From the NCBI GenBank assembly GCA_029256085.1, contig JAQSYP010000001.1, positions 706,497-770,496 on the forward strand: 64,000 bases of DNA, written 5' to 3'. The DNA comes from Caryophanales bacterium (lineage in GTDB: Bacteria > Bacillota > Bacilli > CAJFEE01). The number at the start of each line of letters is the position of its first letter. The first letter of the stretch is position 1. This document shows positions 25,792 to 34,123 of the stretch, piece after piece. Below the pieces are notes generated by a model. It worked only from the letters and a program-made list of their open reading frames with translations, was not told where the DNA came from and ran no database searches. A program made the position numbers and the translations under genes.

Positions 25792-26691
25792 TTGTCTGAA
25801 CTAGGGTTAAGGCTTAAAGAAGCTAGGGAACAAAAAAAATTGACACTAGAAGATATACAATCTATTACAAAAATACAGAGAAGATATTTACAAGGCATCG
25901 AGGATGGAAATTACAAAGTTTTACCTGGTAGCTTTTATGTTAGAGCATTCATCAGACAGTACGCCGAAGCTGTAGATTTAAATCCAGATGAAATTTTACA
26001 AGAATATAAGTCTGAGGTTCCGGGTGGAGTCGTTGTTGAGGAACAGACAGAACAACTATCAAGAGTTTCTAATAGAAGAAGTGAAATTAAATATCAAAAT
26101 AATAAAGTATATGATATACTTCCAAAGATAGTATTAGGTGTGTTAATTATAGCTGTGTTCATGGGTGTATGGATTTTATTCCAAAACAATTCAAACGACG
26201 AAGTGAAATCTACAAATTTAAATAAAACTGACGCAGAATATGAAGTAAGTAAAGATAATAAAAAAAATACGGTTGATAAACCTGAACCAAAAGAAACTGA
26301 TACTGAAGAAGAAGAAAAACCTGTAGATAATGCAAAAAATAATGCTGATCAAAATAAACTAAAACAAGTAATTAATACTATCGAGACTAATAGTAAAAGG
26401 TCAACATTAGAACTAAAAGAAACAGAAAAGTTTATTCTAGAGCTCTTACCAATTGGTACAAGTTATTTAGACGTAAAAAATGGCAAGGGGCAGATTTTTT
26501 TCTCTGGAATGACTAAAGAGGGAGAAACACTTACATATGATTTCTCAAGAGAAGAAGAGGTTGTATTAAACATAGGTAGAACACTTGATGTTAAAATGAA
26601 AATTAATGGCGAAGAGGTACTATTTCCACAAAAACCAGAAGATTTTGTACATCAAGTTATTACAATAAAGTTTGATCAACAGCCAATGTAA
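25792..26691 (+). CDS. rodZ: Cell-shape protein RodZ (YmfM)
   Basis: 299 residues: a cytoplasmic helix-turn-helix of the Xre type (about 3-65, LRLKEAREQKKLTLEDI, then FYVRAFIRQYAEAV) that binds MreB in the family, one membrane segment around 108-128, a charged low-complexity linker (rich in K, E, D and N), and a C-terminal beta domain (DUF4115-like, about 205-295). RodZ links the MreB cytoskeleton to the wall-elongation machine. TTG start after AGAGGTG. pgsA follows after 13 bases, the usual pairing in Bacillales. Confidence 0.93.
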   Translation: MSELGLRLKEAREQKKLTLEDIQSITKIQRRYLQGIEDGNYKVLPGSFYVRAFIRQYAEAVDLNPDEILQEYKSEVPGGVVVEEQTEQLSRVSNRRSEIKYQNNKVYDILPKIVLGVLIIAVFMGVWILFQNNSNDEVKSTNLNKTDAEYEVSKDNKKNTVDKPEPKETDTEEEEKPVDNAKNNADQNKLKQVINTIETNSKRSTLELKETEKFILELLPIGTSYLDVKNGKGQIFFSGMTKEGETLTYDFSREEEVVLNIGRTLDVKMKINGEEVLFPQKPEDFVHQVITIKFDQQPM

Positions 26692-26704
26692 CGGAGGATA
26701 GATT

Positions 26705-27283
26705 GTGAATTTACCGAACAAAATTTCTGTATCAAGAATATTATTGATACCTTTCTTTGTCTTGATTATGCTTTATGACTTTAATTTAGGTAATGTATCA
26801 ATTCTAGATAAAACTTTACCAATTAATCATTTAATCGGGGCGTTTATTTTTATTTTAGCTTCAGCAACTGACTGGGTTGATGGATATTATGCAAGAAAAT
26901 ATAATTTAGTTACAAACCTTGGAAAGTTTTTAGATCCACTTGCAGACAAGTTACTAGTTTCAGCAGCATTAATTGTACTTGTAGAATTAAATTTTGTTGC
27001 ATCTTGGATTGTTATATTAATAATTAGTAGAGAGTTCGCAATCACTGGTTTAAGACTTGTGTTAGCTGGTGAAGGTGAAGTTGTGGCAGCAGGAATGCTT
27101 GGGAAAATTAAAACATGGGCACAAATTGTAGCTATATCAGCGTATTTACTACACAATTTCCCAGTTAGCCTGATCAATTTTCCATTTGATGTTATTTCAA
27201 TGTACGTTGCACTATTCTTTACACTTTATTCAGGTTATGATTATTTTGTAAAAAACAAACATGCTTTCATAAATTCAAAATAA
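26705..27283 (+). CDS. pgsA: CDP-diacylglycerol-glycerol-3-phosphate 3-phosphatidyltransferase
   Basis: Makes phosphatidylglycerophosphate, the committed step to phosphatidylglycerol and cardiolipin. 192 residues, several membrane segments. The CDP-alcohol phosphotransferase motif is complete: DWVDGYYARKYN, eight residues later LGKFLDPLADKLL, giving the four metal/substrate aspartates. GTG start 7 bases after GGAGGATA. Membrane enzyme, essential in most Bacillus. Closed by a long palindromic terminator. Confidence 0.96.
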   Translation: MNLPNKISVSRILLIPFFVLIMLYDFNLGNVSILDKTLPINHLIGAFIFILASATDWVDGYYARKYNLVTNLGKFLDPLADKLLVSAALIVLVELNFVASWIVILIISREFAITGLRLVLAGEGEVVAAGMLGKIKTWAQIVAISAYLLHNFPVSLINFPFDVISMYVALFFTLYSGYDYFVKNKHAFINSK

Positions 27284-27293
27284 AGAGATTGTG

Positions 27294-27334
27294 CTTCTTA
27301 GATCATTATATAATGATTTAAGAAGTTTTTTTTT
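27294..27334 (+). terminator. Terminator after pgsA
   Basis: CTTCTTA-G-ATCATTA pairs with TAATGAT-T-TAAGAAG, a long palindrome with one mismatch, followed by nine T. The AGGAGG site of cinA follows directly. Confidence 0.85.
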
Positions 27335-27345
27335 AGGAGGTTAAT

Positions 27346-28575
27346 ATGAGAAGTGAAATAATATGTGTTGGTACTGAATTATTACTTGGACAAATTCTAA
27401 ATACAAACAGCAAATTTATAAGCGAAAAGTTAGCTGATAATGGCGTCGATTGTTTCTTTCAAACAACAGTTGGTGACAATGAATTAAGACTTATAGATGC
27501 AATTAAAGTTGCTGAGAGTAGAGCAGATATTATAATTCTAACAGGTGGTCTTGGGCCAACTGAAGATGACTTAACAAAGGGAGCTCTTGCAAAACACCTT
27601 GGAATTGGATTAGTACTTCATGAAACTAGTCAACAGAGAATAGTTGAGTTTTTTGAAAAAAGACAAATTGAGATGAGTCAAAATAATATTAAGCAAGCTG
27701 AGATACTTATTGACTCAACACCTTTTTTAAATGAAAATGGGTTAGCGGTCGGATTAGGATATAAAAAAAATAATACAAAATATATAATACTTCCTGGACC
27801 TCCAAAAGAATGCGAACGTATGTTTATTAATTATGCAATTCCATATATTTTAGATTATCAACCAGTAAAAGAGCAGATATACTCTAAAAGTCTAAGGTTT
27901 CTAGGAATATCAGAATCTAAGCTTGCAGAAGTTTGCTCGGATGTTATAAATAGTCAAACAGACCCAACAATTGGAACTCTAACAGGTAAATATGATGTTT
28001 TACTTAGACTTACTACTAAAGCAAAAAATGAATCTGAAGCTGAATCGAAGTTTTTAATTCCAATAGAGCAGATTAAAAATTTAGTTGGAGAATACCTTTA
28101 TTGTTATGATGACGAAGATATTTTTGAGAAACTAATTATATCATTAAAAGAAAAAAAGCTTACCATTGCAAGTGCTGAGAGTTTTACAGGTGGGGGGTTT
28201 TCTCAAAAGCTAACTAACATTTCTGGTGCATCTGCAGTTGTTAGAGGTTCAATATGTGCGTATCATAATAAAATTAAAGAAGAATTACTAGGGATTTCTC
28301 ATAATGTTATAAACGATTTTGGTGCTGTTAGTGAAGAGTGTGCAAGGGAAATGAGTATCAAAATTAGTAATCTTTTTAAATCAGATATTGGGATTAGCTT
28401 TACTGGCGTTGCGGGTCCGGATGAACAGGAAGGTAAAAGGGTTGGAACGATATATATTTCAATTACGATTAACAATATTACTCACGCATACAATTTAAAT
28501 TTACACGGTAATAGAGAAATTATTCGTGAAAAAGCTCTATTATACGCATGCATTAAACTATTAAAAATAATATAA
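27346..28575 (+). CDS. cinA: CinA-family protein (competence/damage-inducible)
   Basis: 409 residues. The N-terminal MoCF-like domain carries ELLLGQILNTNS and TGGLGPTEDDLTKG; the C-terminal CinA/PncC domain (from about 250) carries ASAESFTGGGFSQKL and FTGVAGPDEQEGKRVGT. The C-terminal domain is a nicotinamide-mononucleotide amidase in many bacteria; the N-terminal domain has ADP-ribose pyrophosphatase activity in some. GGAGG precedes the ATG. In many firmicutes cinA precedes recA and can be co-transcribed; here two hairpins and an own promoter separate them. Confidence 0.93.
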   Translation: MRSEIICVGTELLLGQILNTNSKFISEKLADNGVDCFFQTTVGDNELRLIDAIKVAESRADIIILTGGLGPTEDDLTKGALAKHLGIGLVLHETSQQRIVEFFEKRQIEMSQNNIKQAEILIDSTPFLNENGLAVGLGYKKNNTKYIILPGPPKECERMFINYAIPYILDYQPVKEQIYSKSLRFLGISESKLAEVCSDVINSQTDPTIGTLTGKYDVLLRLTTKAKNESEAESKFLIPIEQIKNLVGEYLYCYDDEDIFEKLIISLKEKKLTIASAESFTGGGFSQKLTNISGASAVVRGSICAYHNKIKEELLGISHNVINDFGAVSEECAREMSIKISNLFKSDIGISFTGVAGPDEQEGKRVGTIYISITINNITHAYNLNLHGNREIIREKALLYACIKLLKII

Positions 28576-28598
28576 AAATTTAATTTTCTTTTAGTTTG

Positions 28599-28620
28599 AC
28601 TTCTTAAAAAGAAGTTTTTT
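28599..28620 (+). terminator. Terminator after cinA
   Basis: ACTTCTT (28599-28605) pairs with AAGAAGT (28609-28615) around AAA, followed by six T. Confidence 0.75.
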
Positions 28621-28665
28621 CACTACTTTAAAACCAAAAACAGAATAGTTTCTAAAGCAAAAAAA

Positions 28666-28679
28666 CGAATAAATGTTCG
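28666..28679 (+). promoter_or_regulatory. LexA box of recA
   Basis: CGAATAAATGTTCG matches the Bacillus SOS operator CGAACnnnnGTTCG with one mismatch. It ends nine bases before the -35 of the recA promoter. It is the centre of a larger perfect inverted repeat (28657-28688: 13-bp arms of GCAAAAAAACGAA) that might also act as a weak terminator for cinA. Confidence 0.85.
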
Positions 28680-28688
28680 TTTTTTTGC

Positions 28689-28717
28689 TTGTTAAAAGTA
28701 AATAAAGCAGTTATAGT
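28689..28717 (+). promoter_or_regulatory. recA promoter
   Basis: TTGTTA (28689-28694), a 17-base spacer and TATAGT (28712-28717). The LexA box lies just upstream, so repression would act by occlusion of the polymerase. Confidence 0.7.
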
Positions 28718-28780
28718 ATTAATAAAGATATTAATATTTTTCGAGTTTAACGATAAAACATATATTGTAGGAGGAACACT

Positions 28781-29827
28781 ATGTCAGACCGTAAAGCTGC
28801 TTTAGAAATGGCTTTAAAACAAATTGAGAAACAATTTGGTAAAGGCTCAATTATGAAATTAGGTGAACAATCGGATCGTAAAGTTTCAACTATTCAATCT
28901 GGATCACTAGCACTTGATGTTGCTCTTGGTGTAGGAGGATACCCTAGAGGTAGAATTATAGAAATATATGGACCTGAAAGTTCTGGTAAGACAACAGTTG
29001 CATTACATGCAATTGCTGAAGTGCAGAAAGCTGGTGGACAAGCTGCGTTTGTTGATGCTGAGCACGCTTTAGATCCTGCATATGCTCAAGCATTAGGTGT
29101 AAATATAGATGAGTTACTTTTATCCCAACCAGATACTGGTGAACAAGGTTTAGAAATTACTGAAGCCCTTGTAAGATCTGGTGCAATTGATATCATAGTA
29201 ATTGATTCAGTTGCAGCACTTGTTCCAAAAGCTGAAATTGAAGGTGAAATGGGAGATACTCATGTTGGTCTTCAAGCTAGGTTAATGTCACAAGCACTTA
29301 GAAAATTATCAGGTGCTATAAATAAATCAAATACAATAACTATTTTTATTAACCAAATTCGTGAAAAAGTTGGAGTAATGTTCGGAAACCCTGAAACAAC
29401 TCCTGGTGGTAGAGCATTGAAATTCTACTCTACAATAAGACTTGAGGTTAGAAGAGCGGAGCAACTAAAATTAGGTACCGATTTAGTTGGTAATAAAACG
29501 AAAATTAAAGTCGTTAAGAATAAAGTGGCTCCACCATTTAAAACTGCTGAAGTAGATATTATGTACGGTGAAGGAATTTCTAAAGAAGGTGAAATTTTAG
29601 ACATTGGTTCAGAACTAGATATCGTTCAGAAAAGTGGATCATGGTATTCATATAATGGTGAAAGATTAGGACAAGGAAGAGAGAACGCTAAGGTTTTCTT
29701 AAAAGAGAACTTACCTATTTTATCTCAAATAGAAAAGGATATAAGGAACCATTTTAAATTAGATGATCCTAATAAAACTTATGAAGAGTCTACAGACGAT
29801 GAAGATTTTTCACTTTTAGACGAATAA
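28781..29827 (+). CDS. recA: Recombinase RecA
   Basis: ATP-dependent strand-exchange protein and co-protease for LexA, which is also encoded in this window. 348 residues. Walker A GPESSGKT at about 64-71; [21 protein letters not shown] contains the L2 region; [17 protein letters not shown] contains Walker B. The acidic C-terminal tail ([12 protein letters not shown]) is typical. GGAGG precedes the ATG. LexA box and promoter upstream, terminator downstream: a single-gene SOS unit. Confidence 0.98.
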   Translation: MSDRKAALEMALKQIEKQFGKGSIMKLGEQSDRKVSTIQSGSLALDVALGVGGYPRGRIIEIYGPESSGKTTVALHAIAEVQKAGGQAAFVDAEHALDPAYAQALGVNIDELLLSQPDTGEQGLEITEALVRSGAIDIIVIDSVAALVPKAEIEGEMGDTHVGLQARLMSQALRKLSGAINKSNTITIFINQIREKVGVMFGNPETTPGGRALKFYSTIRLEVRRAEQLKLGTDLVGNKTKIKVVKNKVAPPFKTAEVDIMYGEGISKEGEILDIGSELDIVQKSGSWYSYNGERLGQGRENAKVFLKENLPILSQIEKDIRNHFKLDDPNKTYEESTDDEDFSLLDE

Positions 29828-29836
29828 TCATTTCTC

Positions 29837-29866
29837 AGATAGACATTTATTGTCTATCTTTTTTTC
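29837..29866 (+). terminator. Terminator after recA
   Basis: GATAGACA pairs with TGTCTATC around TTTAT, followed by seven T. Confidence 0.85.
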
Positions 29867-29948
29867 AAATAGCTAAATTCTTAGAAATTATCAATAAGAT
29901 ACTATATAATTTTAAATTTAAACATATTACTTATAAAAATCTCATTAC

Positions 29949-29977
29949 TTGACAATAAATATTGAGAAATATACAAT
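29949..29977 (+). promoter_or_regulatory. rny promoter
   Basis: TTGACA (29949-29954), a 17-base spacer and TACAAT (29972-29977): a near-perfect sigma-A promoter about 100 bases ahead of the rny start, leaving a leader of roughly 95 bases. Confidence 0.75.
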
Positions 29978-30081
29978 TAACATGTATATTTTTCCATTAT
30001 TGTGAATTAATTGCTGTAAAAAGCAAAATGAAACGTTTTAAATCCAACATAATAAATGCTAAAGCAATAGGAGGTGAAATT

Positions 30082-31644
30082 ATGACAATTACTACTGCTA
30101 TCATCTCCATTTTGATTGCATCTATCGTTGGTGCCGTTGTAGGATTTTTTGTTAGAAAGTCAGTTGCTGAAACACGTATTAACGGCGCGAAGAGCGCTGC
30201 TGAAGCTATTTTGGAAGACGCTAAAAAAGAATCAGAAGCTATTCGCCGTGAATCGTTATTAGAAGCGAAAGACGAGATACACCGACTTCGTACAGTTGCG
30301 GAACAAGAAATCCGTGATCGTAGAAGCGAAATTCAAAAACAAGAAAACCGTTTAATGCAAAAAGAAGAGAATCTTGATCGTAAAGATGAATCGTTAGACA
30401 AACGAGAATCATTACTCGAGAAAAAAGATGACGCTTTAAATCAAAGACAACAGCAAATCGAAGAGATGGAAAGCAAAGTGGAGTATTTTGTCCAACAGCA
30501 ACAAGTTGAGCTCCAAAGAATTTCCGGTCTTAGTAGAGATGATGCTAGACAGCTAATTATGGAACGTGTAGAGGGTGAAATTTCACATGAAATTGCACAC
30601 TTTATAAAAGAGTCAGAGCTACGTGCTAAAGAAGAAGCCGATAAAAAGGCTAAGGAAGTTCTTTCACTAGCTATGCAACGCTGTGCTGCTGATCATGTAG
30701 CTGAAACTACAGTATCTGTTGTTAACTTACCTAATGATGAAATGAAGGGTAGAATTATCGGTAGAGAGGGTAGAAATATTAGGACACTTGAAACCCTAAC
30801 GGGAATTGACCTAATTATTGATGATACTCCTGAGGCTGTAATCTTATCTGGATTTGACCCTATCCGACGAGAAACTGCTAGACTAGCTCTTGATAAATTA
30901 GTACAAGATGGTCGAATCCATCCTGCACGAATTGAAGAGATGGTAGAAAAATCACGTCGTGAAGTTGATGAATATATTCGTGAAGTTGGAGAACAAACTA
31001 CTTTTGAAGTTGGTGTTCACAGCATACACCCTGACTTAATTAAGATTTTAGGAAGACTTAAATTCAGAACAAGTTACGGTCAAAACGTATTAAAACATTC
31101 AATGGAAGTTGCTCATTTAGCAGGTCTAATGGCAGCTGAATTAGGTGAAGATATAGTTTTAGCAAAGAGAGCTGGTTTACTTCATGATATTGGTAAGGCA
31201 ATAGACCATGAAGTTGAAGGAAGTCACGTTGAAATTGGTGTTGAGCTTGCTACTAAGTACAAGGAACATCCTGTAGTAATAAATAGTATTGCTTCACATC
31301 ATGGTGATTCTGAACCAACTTCAATAATCGCTGTACTAGTTGCTGCTGCTGATGCATTGTCCGCTGCTAGACCAGGTGCAAGAAGTGAAACATTGGAAAA
31401 TTATATAAAACGCTTAGAAAAACTTGAGGAGATCTCAGAATCATACGATGGTGTTGAGAAATCCTTTGCAATACAAGCTGGACGTGAAGTTCGAATCTTA
31501 GTTAAACCTGATCAAGTTGATGATTTAAGCGCACATCGATTAGCTAGAGACATTAGAAAGCGAATCGAAAGTGAACTTGATTATCCTGGTCACATAAAGG
31601 TAACGGTAATAAGAGAAACTCGTGCAGTCGAGTACGCAAAATAA
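30082..31644 (+). CDS. rny: Ribonuclease Y
   Basis: Membrane-anchored endoribonuclease that starts mRNA decay in Bacillus. 520 residues, the standard length. Order: N-terminal membrane anchor (about 5-25), a long charged coiled coil (about 30-190), a KH domain with [12 protein letters not shown] (about 215-235), and an HD domain with the metal-binding pair H368-D369 ([10 protein letters not shown]). ATG 30082 follows AGGAGGTGA; the frame is open 40 codons further upstream, but that stretch covers the leader and lacks a ribosome site. The RicA partner, which helps RNase Y in mRNA processing, is encoded at 41337. Confidence 0.97.
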   Translation: MTITTAIISILIASIVGAVVGFFVRKSVAETRINGAKSAAEAILEDAKKESEAIRRESLLEAKDEIHRLRTVAEQEIRDRRSEIQKQENRLMQKEENLDRKDESLDKRESLLEKKDDALNQRQQQIEEMESKVEYFVQQQQVELQRISGLSRDDARQLIMERVEGEISHEIAHFIKESELRAKEEADKKAKEVLSLAMQRCAADHVAETTVSVVNLPNDEMKGRIIGREGRNIRTLETLTGIDLIIDDTPEAVILSGFDPIRRETARLALDKLVQDGRIHPARIEEMVEKSRREVDEYIREVGEQTTFEVGVHSIHPDLIKILGRLKFRTSYGQNVLKHSMEVAHLAGLMAAELGEDIVLAKRAGLLHDIGKAIDHEVEGSHVEIGVELATKYKEHPVVINSIASHHGDSEPTSIIAVLVAAADALSAARPGARSETLENYIKRLEKLEEISESYDGVEKSFAIQAGREVRILVKPDQVDDLSAHRLARDIRKRIESELDYPGHIKVTVIRETRAVEYAK

Positions 31645-31674
31645 AGTGGCTATACTAGCCACTTTATTTTTTTT
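31643..31674 (+). terminator. Terminator after rny
   Basis: AAAGTGGCTA pairs with TAGCCACTTT around a three-base loop, followed by ATTTTTTTT; it overlaps the stop codon. Confidence 0.85.
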
Positions 31675-31728
31675 GTTTAATTAATTACAATTAAGTAAAT
31701 AAGTACTAATAATATTAAGGGGTTATAT

Positions 31729-32523
31729 ATGAAAATATTATTTATTGGAGATATAGTTGCATCACCAGGTCGAAGCATTCTAAAAGAATATTTACCTAAA
31801 TTAAAATCAAAATATTATCCTGATGTAATTATAGCAAATGCTGAAAATGCGTCGGGTGGTAAAGGTTTAAATCAGAAATCATATCGTGAATTACTTGATA
31901 TGGGAATTAACATTATAACCATGGGTAATCATACTTGGGATCAGAAGGAGATTTTCGATTACATAGACGAAGTAGATAACATTACTAGACCAGCGAATTT
32001 TCCACAAAGGACTCCGGGAACCGGAATTGTTTACAAAAAAATAGGTAGTAATATTTTAGCTGTCATTAATCTACAAGGTAGAACTTTTCTACCTGCAATA
32101 GACTGTCCATTTACTAAAGTAAGTGAAATATTAGAAGAAGCAAAAAAGAAGACAAAATTTATTTTTGTCGACTTTCATGCTGAAGCCACTAGTGAGAAAC
32201 TTGCACTTGGTTGGTATTTAGATGGTAAAGTTAGCGCAGTTGTTGGTACACATACACATGTACAAACTGCTGATGAAAGAATATTACCTGAAGGAACTGC
32301 TTATATATCCGATGTAGGAATGACTGGTCCACTGAATGGTATTTTAGGTGTTGAAAAAGAAGCAGTCATTAAAAAGTTTATAACAGGCCTGCCTGTGAGA
32401 TTCGAACCAGCTACTGGCTCAAGGCAACTATCTGGAGTCTTTATTGAATTAGACAAAAACAATGGATTAGCAAAAAATATTAAACGAATTCATATCAACG
32501 AAATGGATAACTTTTTTGAGTAA
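31729..32523 (+). CDS. ymdB: YmdB-family metallophosphoesterase
   Basis: 264 residues. In B. subtilis YmdB is a phosphodiesterase (active on 2',3'-cyclic nucleotides) that influences biofilm versus motility decisions. Metal-binding motifs: FIGDIVASPGR at the N-terminus, ANAENASGGKGL, MGNHTWDQKE, FVDFHAEATSEK, VGTHTHVQTAD and ISDVGMTGP. Start ATG after AAGGGG. The order rny-ymdB-spoVS is conserved in Bacillus. It is separated from spoVS by a sigma-H-type promoter. Confidence 0.94.
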   Translation: MKILFIGDIVASPGRSILKEYLPKLKSKYYPDVIIANAENASGGKGLNQKSYRELLDMGINIITMGNHTWDQKEIFDYIDEVDNITRPANFPQRTPGTGIVYKKIGSNILAVINLQGRTFLPAIDCPFTKVSEILEEAKKKTKFIFVDFHAEATSEKLALGWYLDGKVSAVVGTHTHVQTADERILPEGTAYISDVGMTGPLNGILGVEKEAVIKKFITGLPVRFEPATGSRQLSGVFIELDKNNGLAKNIKRIHINEMDNFFE

Positions 32524-32586
32524 GCATTTTTATGTATTTTTCTAGTTTATATCCCTAGATAACTATTTTCTAACTTATTTGAACAA

Positions 32587-32615
32587 GCAGGAATACTACC
32601 AGCTAAAATGAATAT
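32587..32615 (+). promoter_or_regulatory. Consensus sigma-H promoter of spoVS
   Basis: GCAGGAATA (32587-32595), an 11-base gap and AATGAATAT (32607-32615) match RnAGGAwWW-N11/12-RnnGAATww at every defined position. spoVS is a sigma-H-dependent early sporulation gene in B. subtilis, which agrees. Confidence 0.75.
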
Positions 32616-32667
32616 AGATAAATTGGAATAGTTAATTTCTTATTTTATTCTAGAGGAGGAACTAGGG

Positions 32668-32928
32668 ATGGAAATATTAAAAGTTTCAGCAAAATCTAAT
32701 CCAAATTCTGTAGCAGGGGCGTTGGCAGGTGTTCTAAGAGAACGAGGTAATGCAGAAATTCAGGCAATCGGAGCTGGTGCTTTAAATCAAGCAGTAAAAG
32801 CTGTAGCAATTGCAAGAGGTTTTGTTGCACCTAGTGGGGTGGACTTGATTTGTATTCCGGCTTTCACAGATATTCAAATAGATGGTGAGGAAAGAACTGC
32901 TATCAAGTTAATTGTAGAACCGAGATGA
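32668..32928 (+). CDS. spoVS: Stage V sporulation protein S
   Basis: 86-residue Alba-like small protein: MEILKVSAKSNPNSVAGALA, then IQAIGAGALNQAVKAVAIAR, then TAIKLIVEPR. Almost invariant among spore formers; loss blocks spore coat and core completion in B. subtilis. AGAGGAGG precedes the ATG. A consensus sigma-H promoter lies 55 bases upstream of the start, so it is probably induced at the start of sporulation independently of ymdB. Confidence 0.96.
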   Translation: MEILKVSAKSNPNSVAGALAGVLRERGNAEIQAIGAGALNQAVKAVAIARGFVAPSGVDLICIPAFTDIQIDGEERTAIKLIVEPR

Positions 32929-33012
32929 AAGGGTTCAAGATCAAGATATTTCTAAAGTATAGATTAATGTTTTAAATCTTATGCTTTTAGGTAAATTCCA
33001 TCTAGCAAAATT

Positions 33013-33046
33013 AAGGACCTGTTGCCTAACGTAAACAGGTCCTTTA
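33013..33046 (+). terminator. Terminator-like hairpin after spoVS
   Basis: AAGGACCTGTT pairs with AACAGGTCCTT, an 11-base-pair stem. The U-tract is poor (TTTAAC), so it may terminate weakly. It lies just before the dipeptidase ribosome site. Confidence 0.6.
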
Positions 33047-33071
33047 ACAATTTAAGTTGAGGGTGATAAAT

Positions 33072-33995
33072 TTGAAAATATTTGATGCCCATTGTGATGT
33101 TCTATATAAAATGCTTGAAAACGATAGTATTGAATTCAATAGTAATTTACTTAAAGTAAATTCAAACAGTTTAATTAACGGAAACAATAATGTACAATGC
33201 TTTGCTTTATATGTACCTGAAAGAATTAAACACTCTGATAAATTTGATGCAATATTAAAGATGATAAATATTTTTCATATTAAGATTATAAGAAAATATC
33301 GGGATGTAATTCATATTAAAAATACAAAACAACTCTTAGAACTTAAAAATAGTGAAGTCGGTGCAATTTTAACAGTAGAAGGCTGTGATTTTATTGAAGA
33401 TGATATCAATAGGCTTTTGTTGTTACATAATCTTGGCGTGAGAATATACGGCCTTACTTGGAACTATGGTAATTTATTTGCTGATGGAGTGTTAGAACCT
33501 AGAAATGGAGGGTTAAGTAAACTAGGAATAGCTTTTTGTAAGGAAATAAATAACTTAAAAAGCTGGGTAGATGTATCTCACTTAAATGAGAAAGGGTTTT
33601 GGGATGTAATAGGTAATTGTAATAACGTTTTAGCGTCGCACTCAAATACCAAAAGCATATGTAACAACCCTAGAAATCTTTCAGATAATCAAATACTAGC
33701 ACTCTTCGAAAAAGATAGTTGGATTGGTGTTACTTTTGTACCAATGTTTTTAAAAGAAAATTCGCCTAGAATTATTGATGTTTTAAAGCATATTGAAAAG
33801 CTTTGCGAACTAGGAGGAGTAAATAATATTGGTTTTGGTTCAGATTTCGATGGCTTTGAAAACGGTATAGAGAATTTAACTCAATATAGTCAATACTACA
33901 ACTTGATTAATCTGTTGTTAAAATATTATAGCTTAGATACTGTAAAAGGCTTTTTATTTTATAATTTTGTTAATAAGGTAAAACTACAAGAATAG
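33072..33995 (+). CDS. Membrane dipeptidase family (M19) protein
   Basis: 307 residues of the M19 renal-dipeptidase fold, a metal-dependent TIM-barrel. Metal-site motifs: FDAHCDVLYKM at the N-terminus, LTVEGCDF, WVDVSHLNEKGFWDV, LASHSNTKSI and GFGSDFDG. The family hydrolyses dipeptides, including D-amino-acid ones. TTG 33072 is six bases after AGGGTG; the in-frame TTG at 33057 precedes that site. No signal peptide is seen, so it is likely cytoplasmic. It lies between spoVS and korA, without a terminator to korA but with a candidate promoter between. Confidence 0.87.
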   Translation: MKIFDAHCDVLYKMLENDSIEFNSNLLKVNSNSLINGNNNVQCFALYVPERIKHSDKFDAILKMINIFHIKIIRKYRDVIHIKNTKQLLELKNSEVGAILTVEGCDFIEDDINRLLLLHNLGVRIYGLTWNYGNLFADGVLEPRNGGLSKLGIAFCKEINNLKSWVDVSHLNEKGFWDVIGNCNNVLASHSNTKSICNNPRNLSDNQILALFEKDSWIGVTFVPMFLKENSPRIIDVLKHIEKLCELGGVNNIGFGSDFDGFENGIENLTQYSQYYNLINLLLKYYSLDTVKGFLFYNFVNKVKLQE

Positions 33996-34018
33996 TGTAA
34001 TTAAATTAATCAAATATG

Positions 34019-34047
34019 TTGTAAAAATATTATTCAACGTATAGAAT
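34019..34047 (+). promoter_or_regulatory. Candidate korAB promoter
   Basis: TTGTAA (34019-34024), a 17-base spacer and TAGAAT (34042-34047), about 75 bases ahead of korA. Consensus match only. Confidence 0.5.
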
Positions 34048-34123
34048 TAAGGCAGCATTATTCATTTTCTAAATTTTTAATAATTTCAAAAAATGCTCTA
34101 ACATTACAAAGGGGTGTAAAACC

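Noticed and set aside
29962-30081. 40-codon N-terminal extension of RNase Y
   Set aside because: The sequence contains the promoter and leader; the AGGAGGTGA site and the 520-residue family length point to the ATG at 30082.
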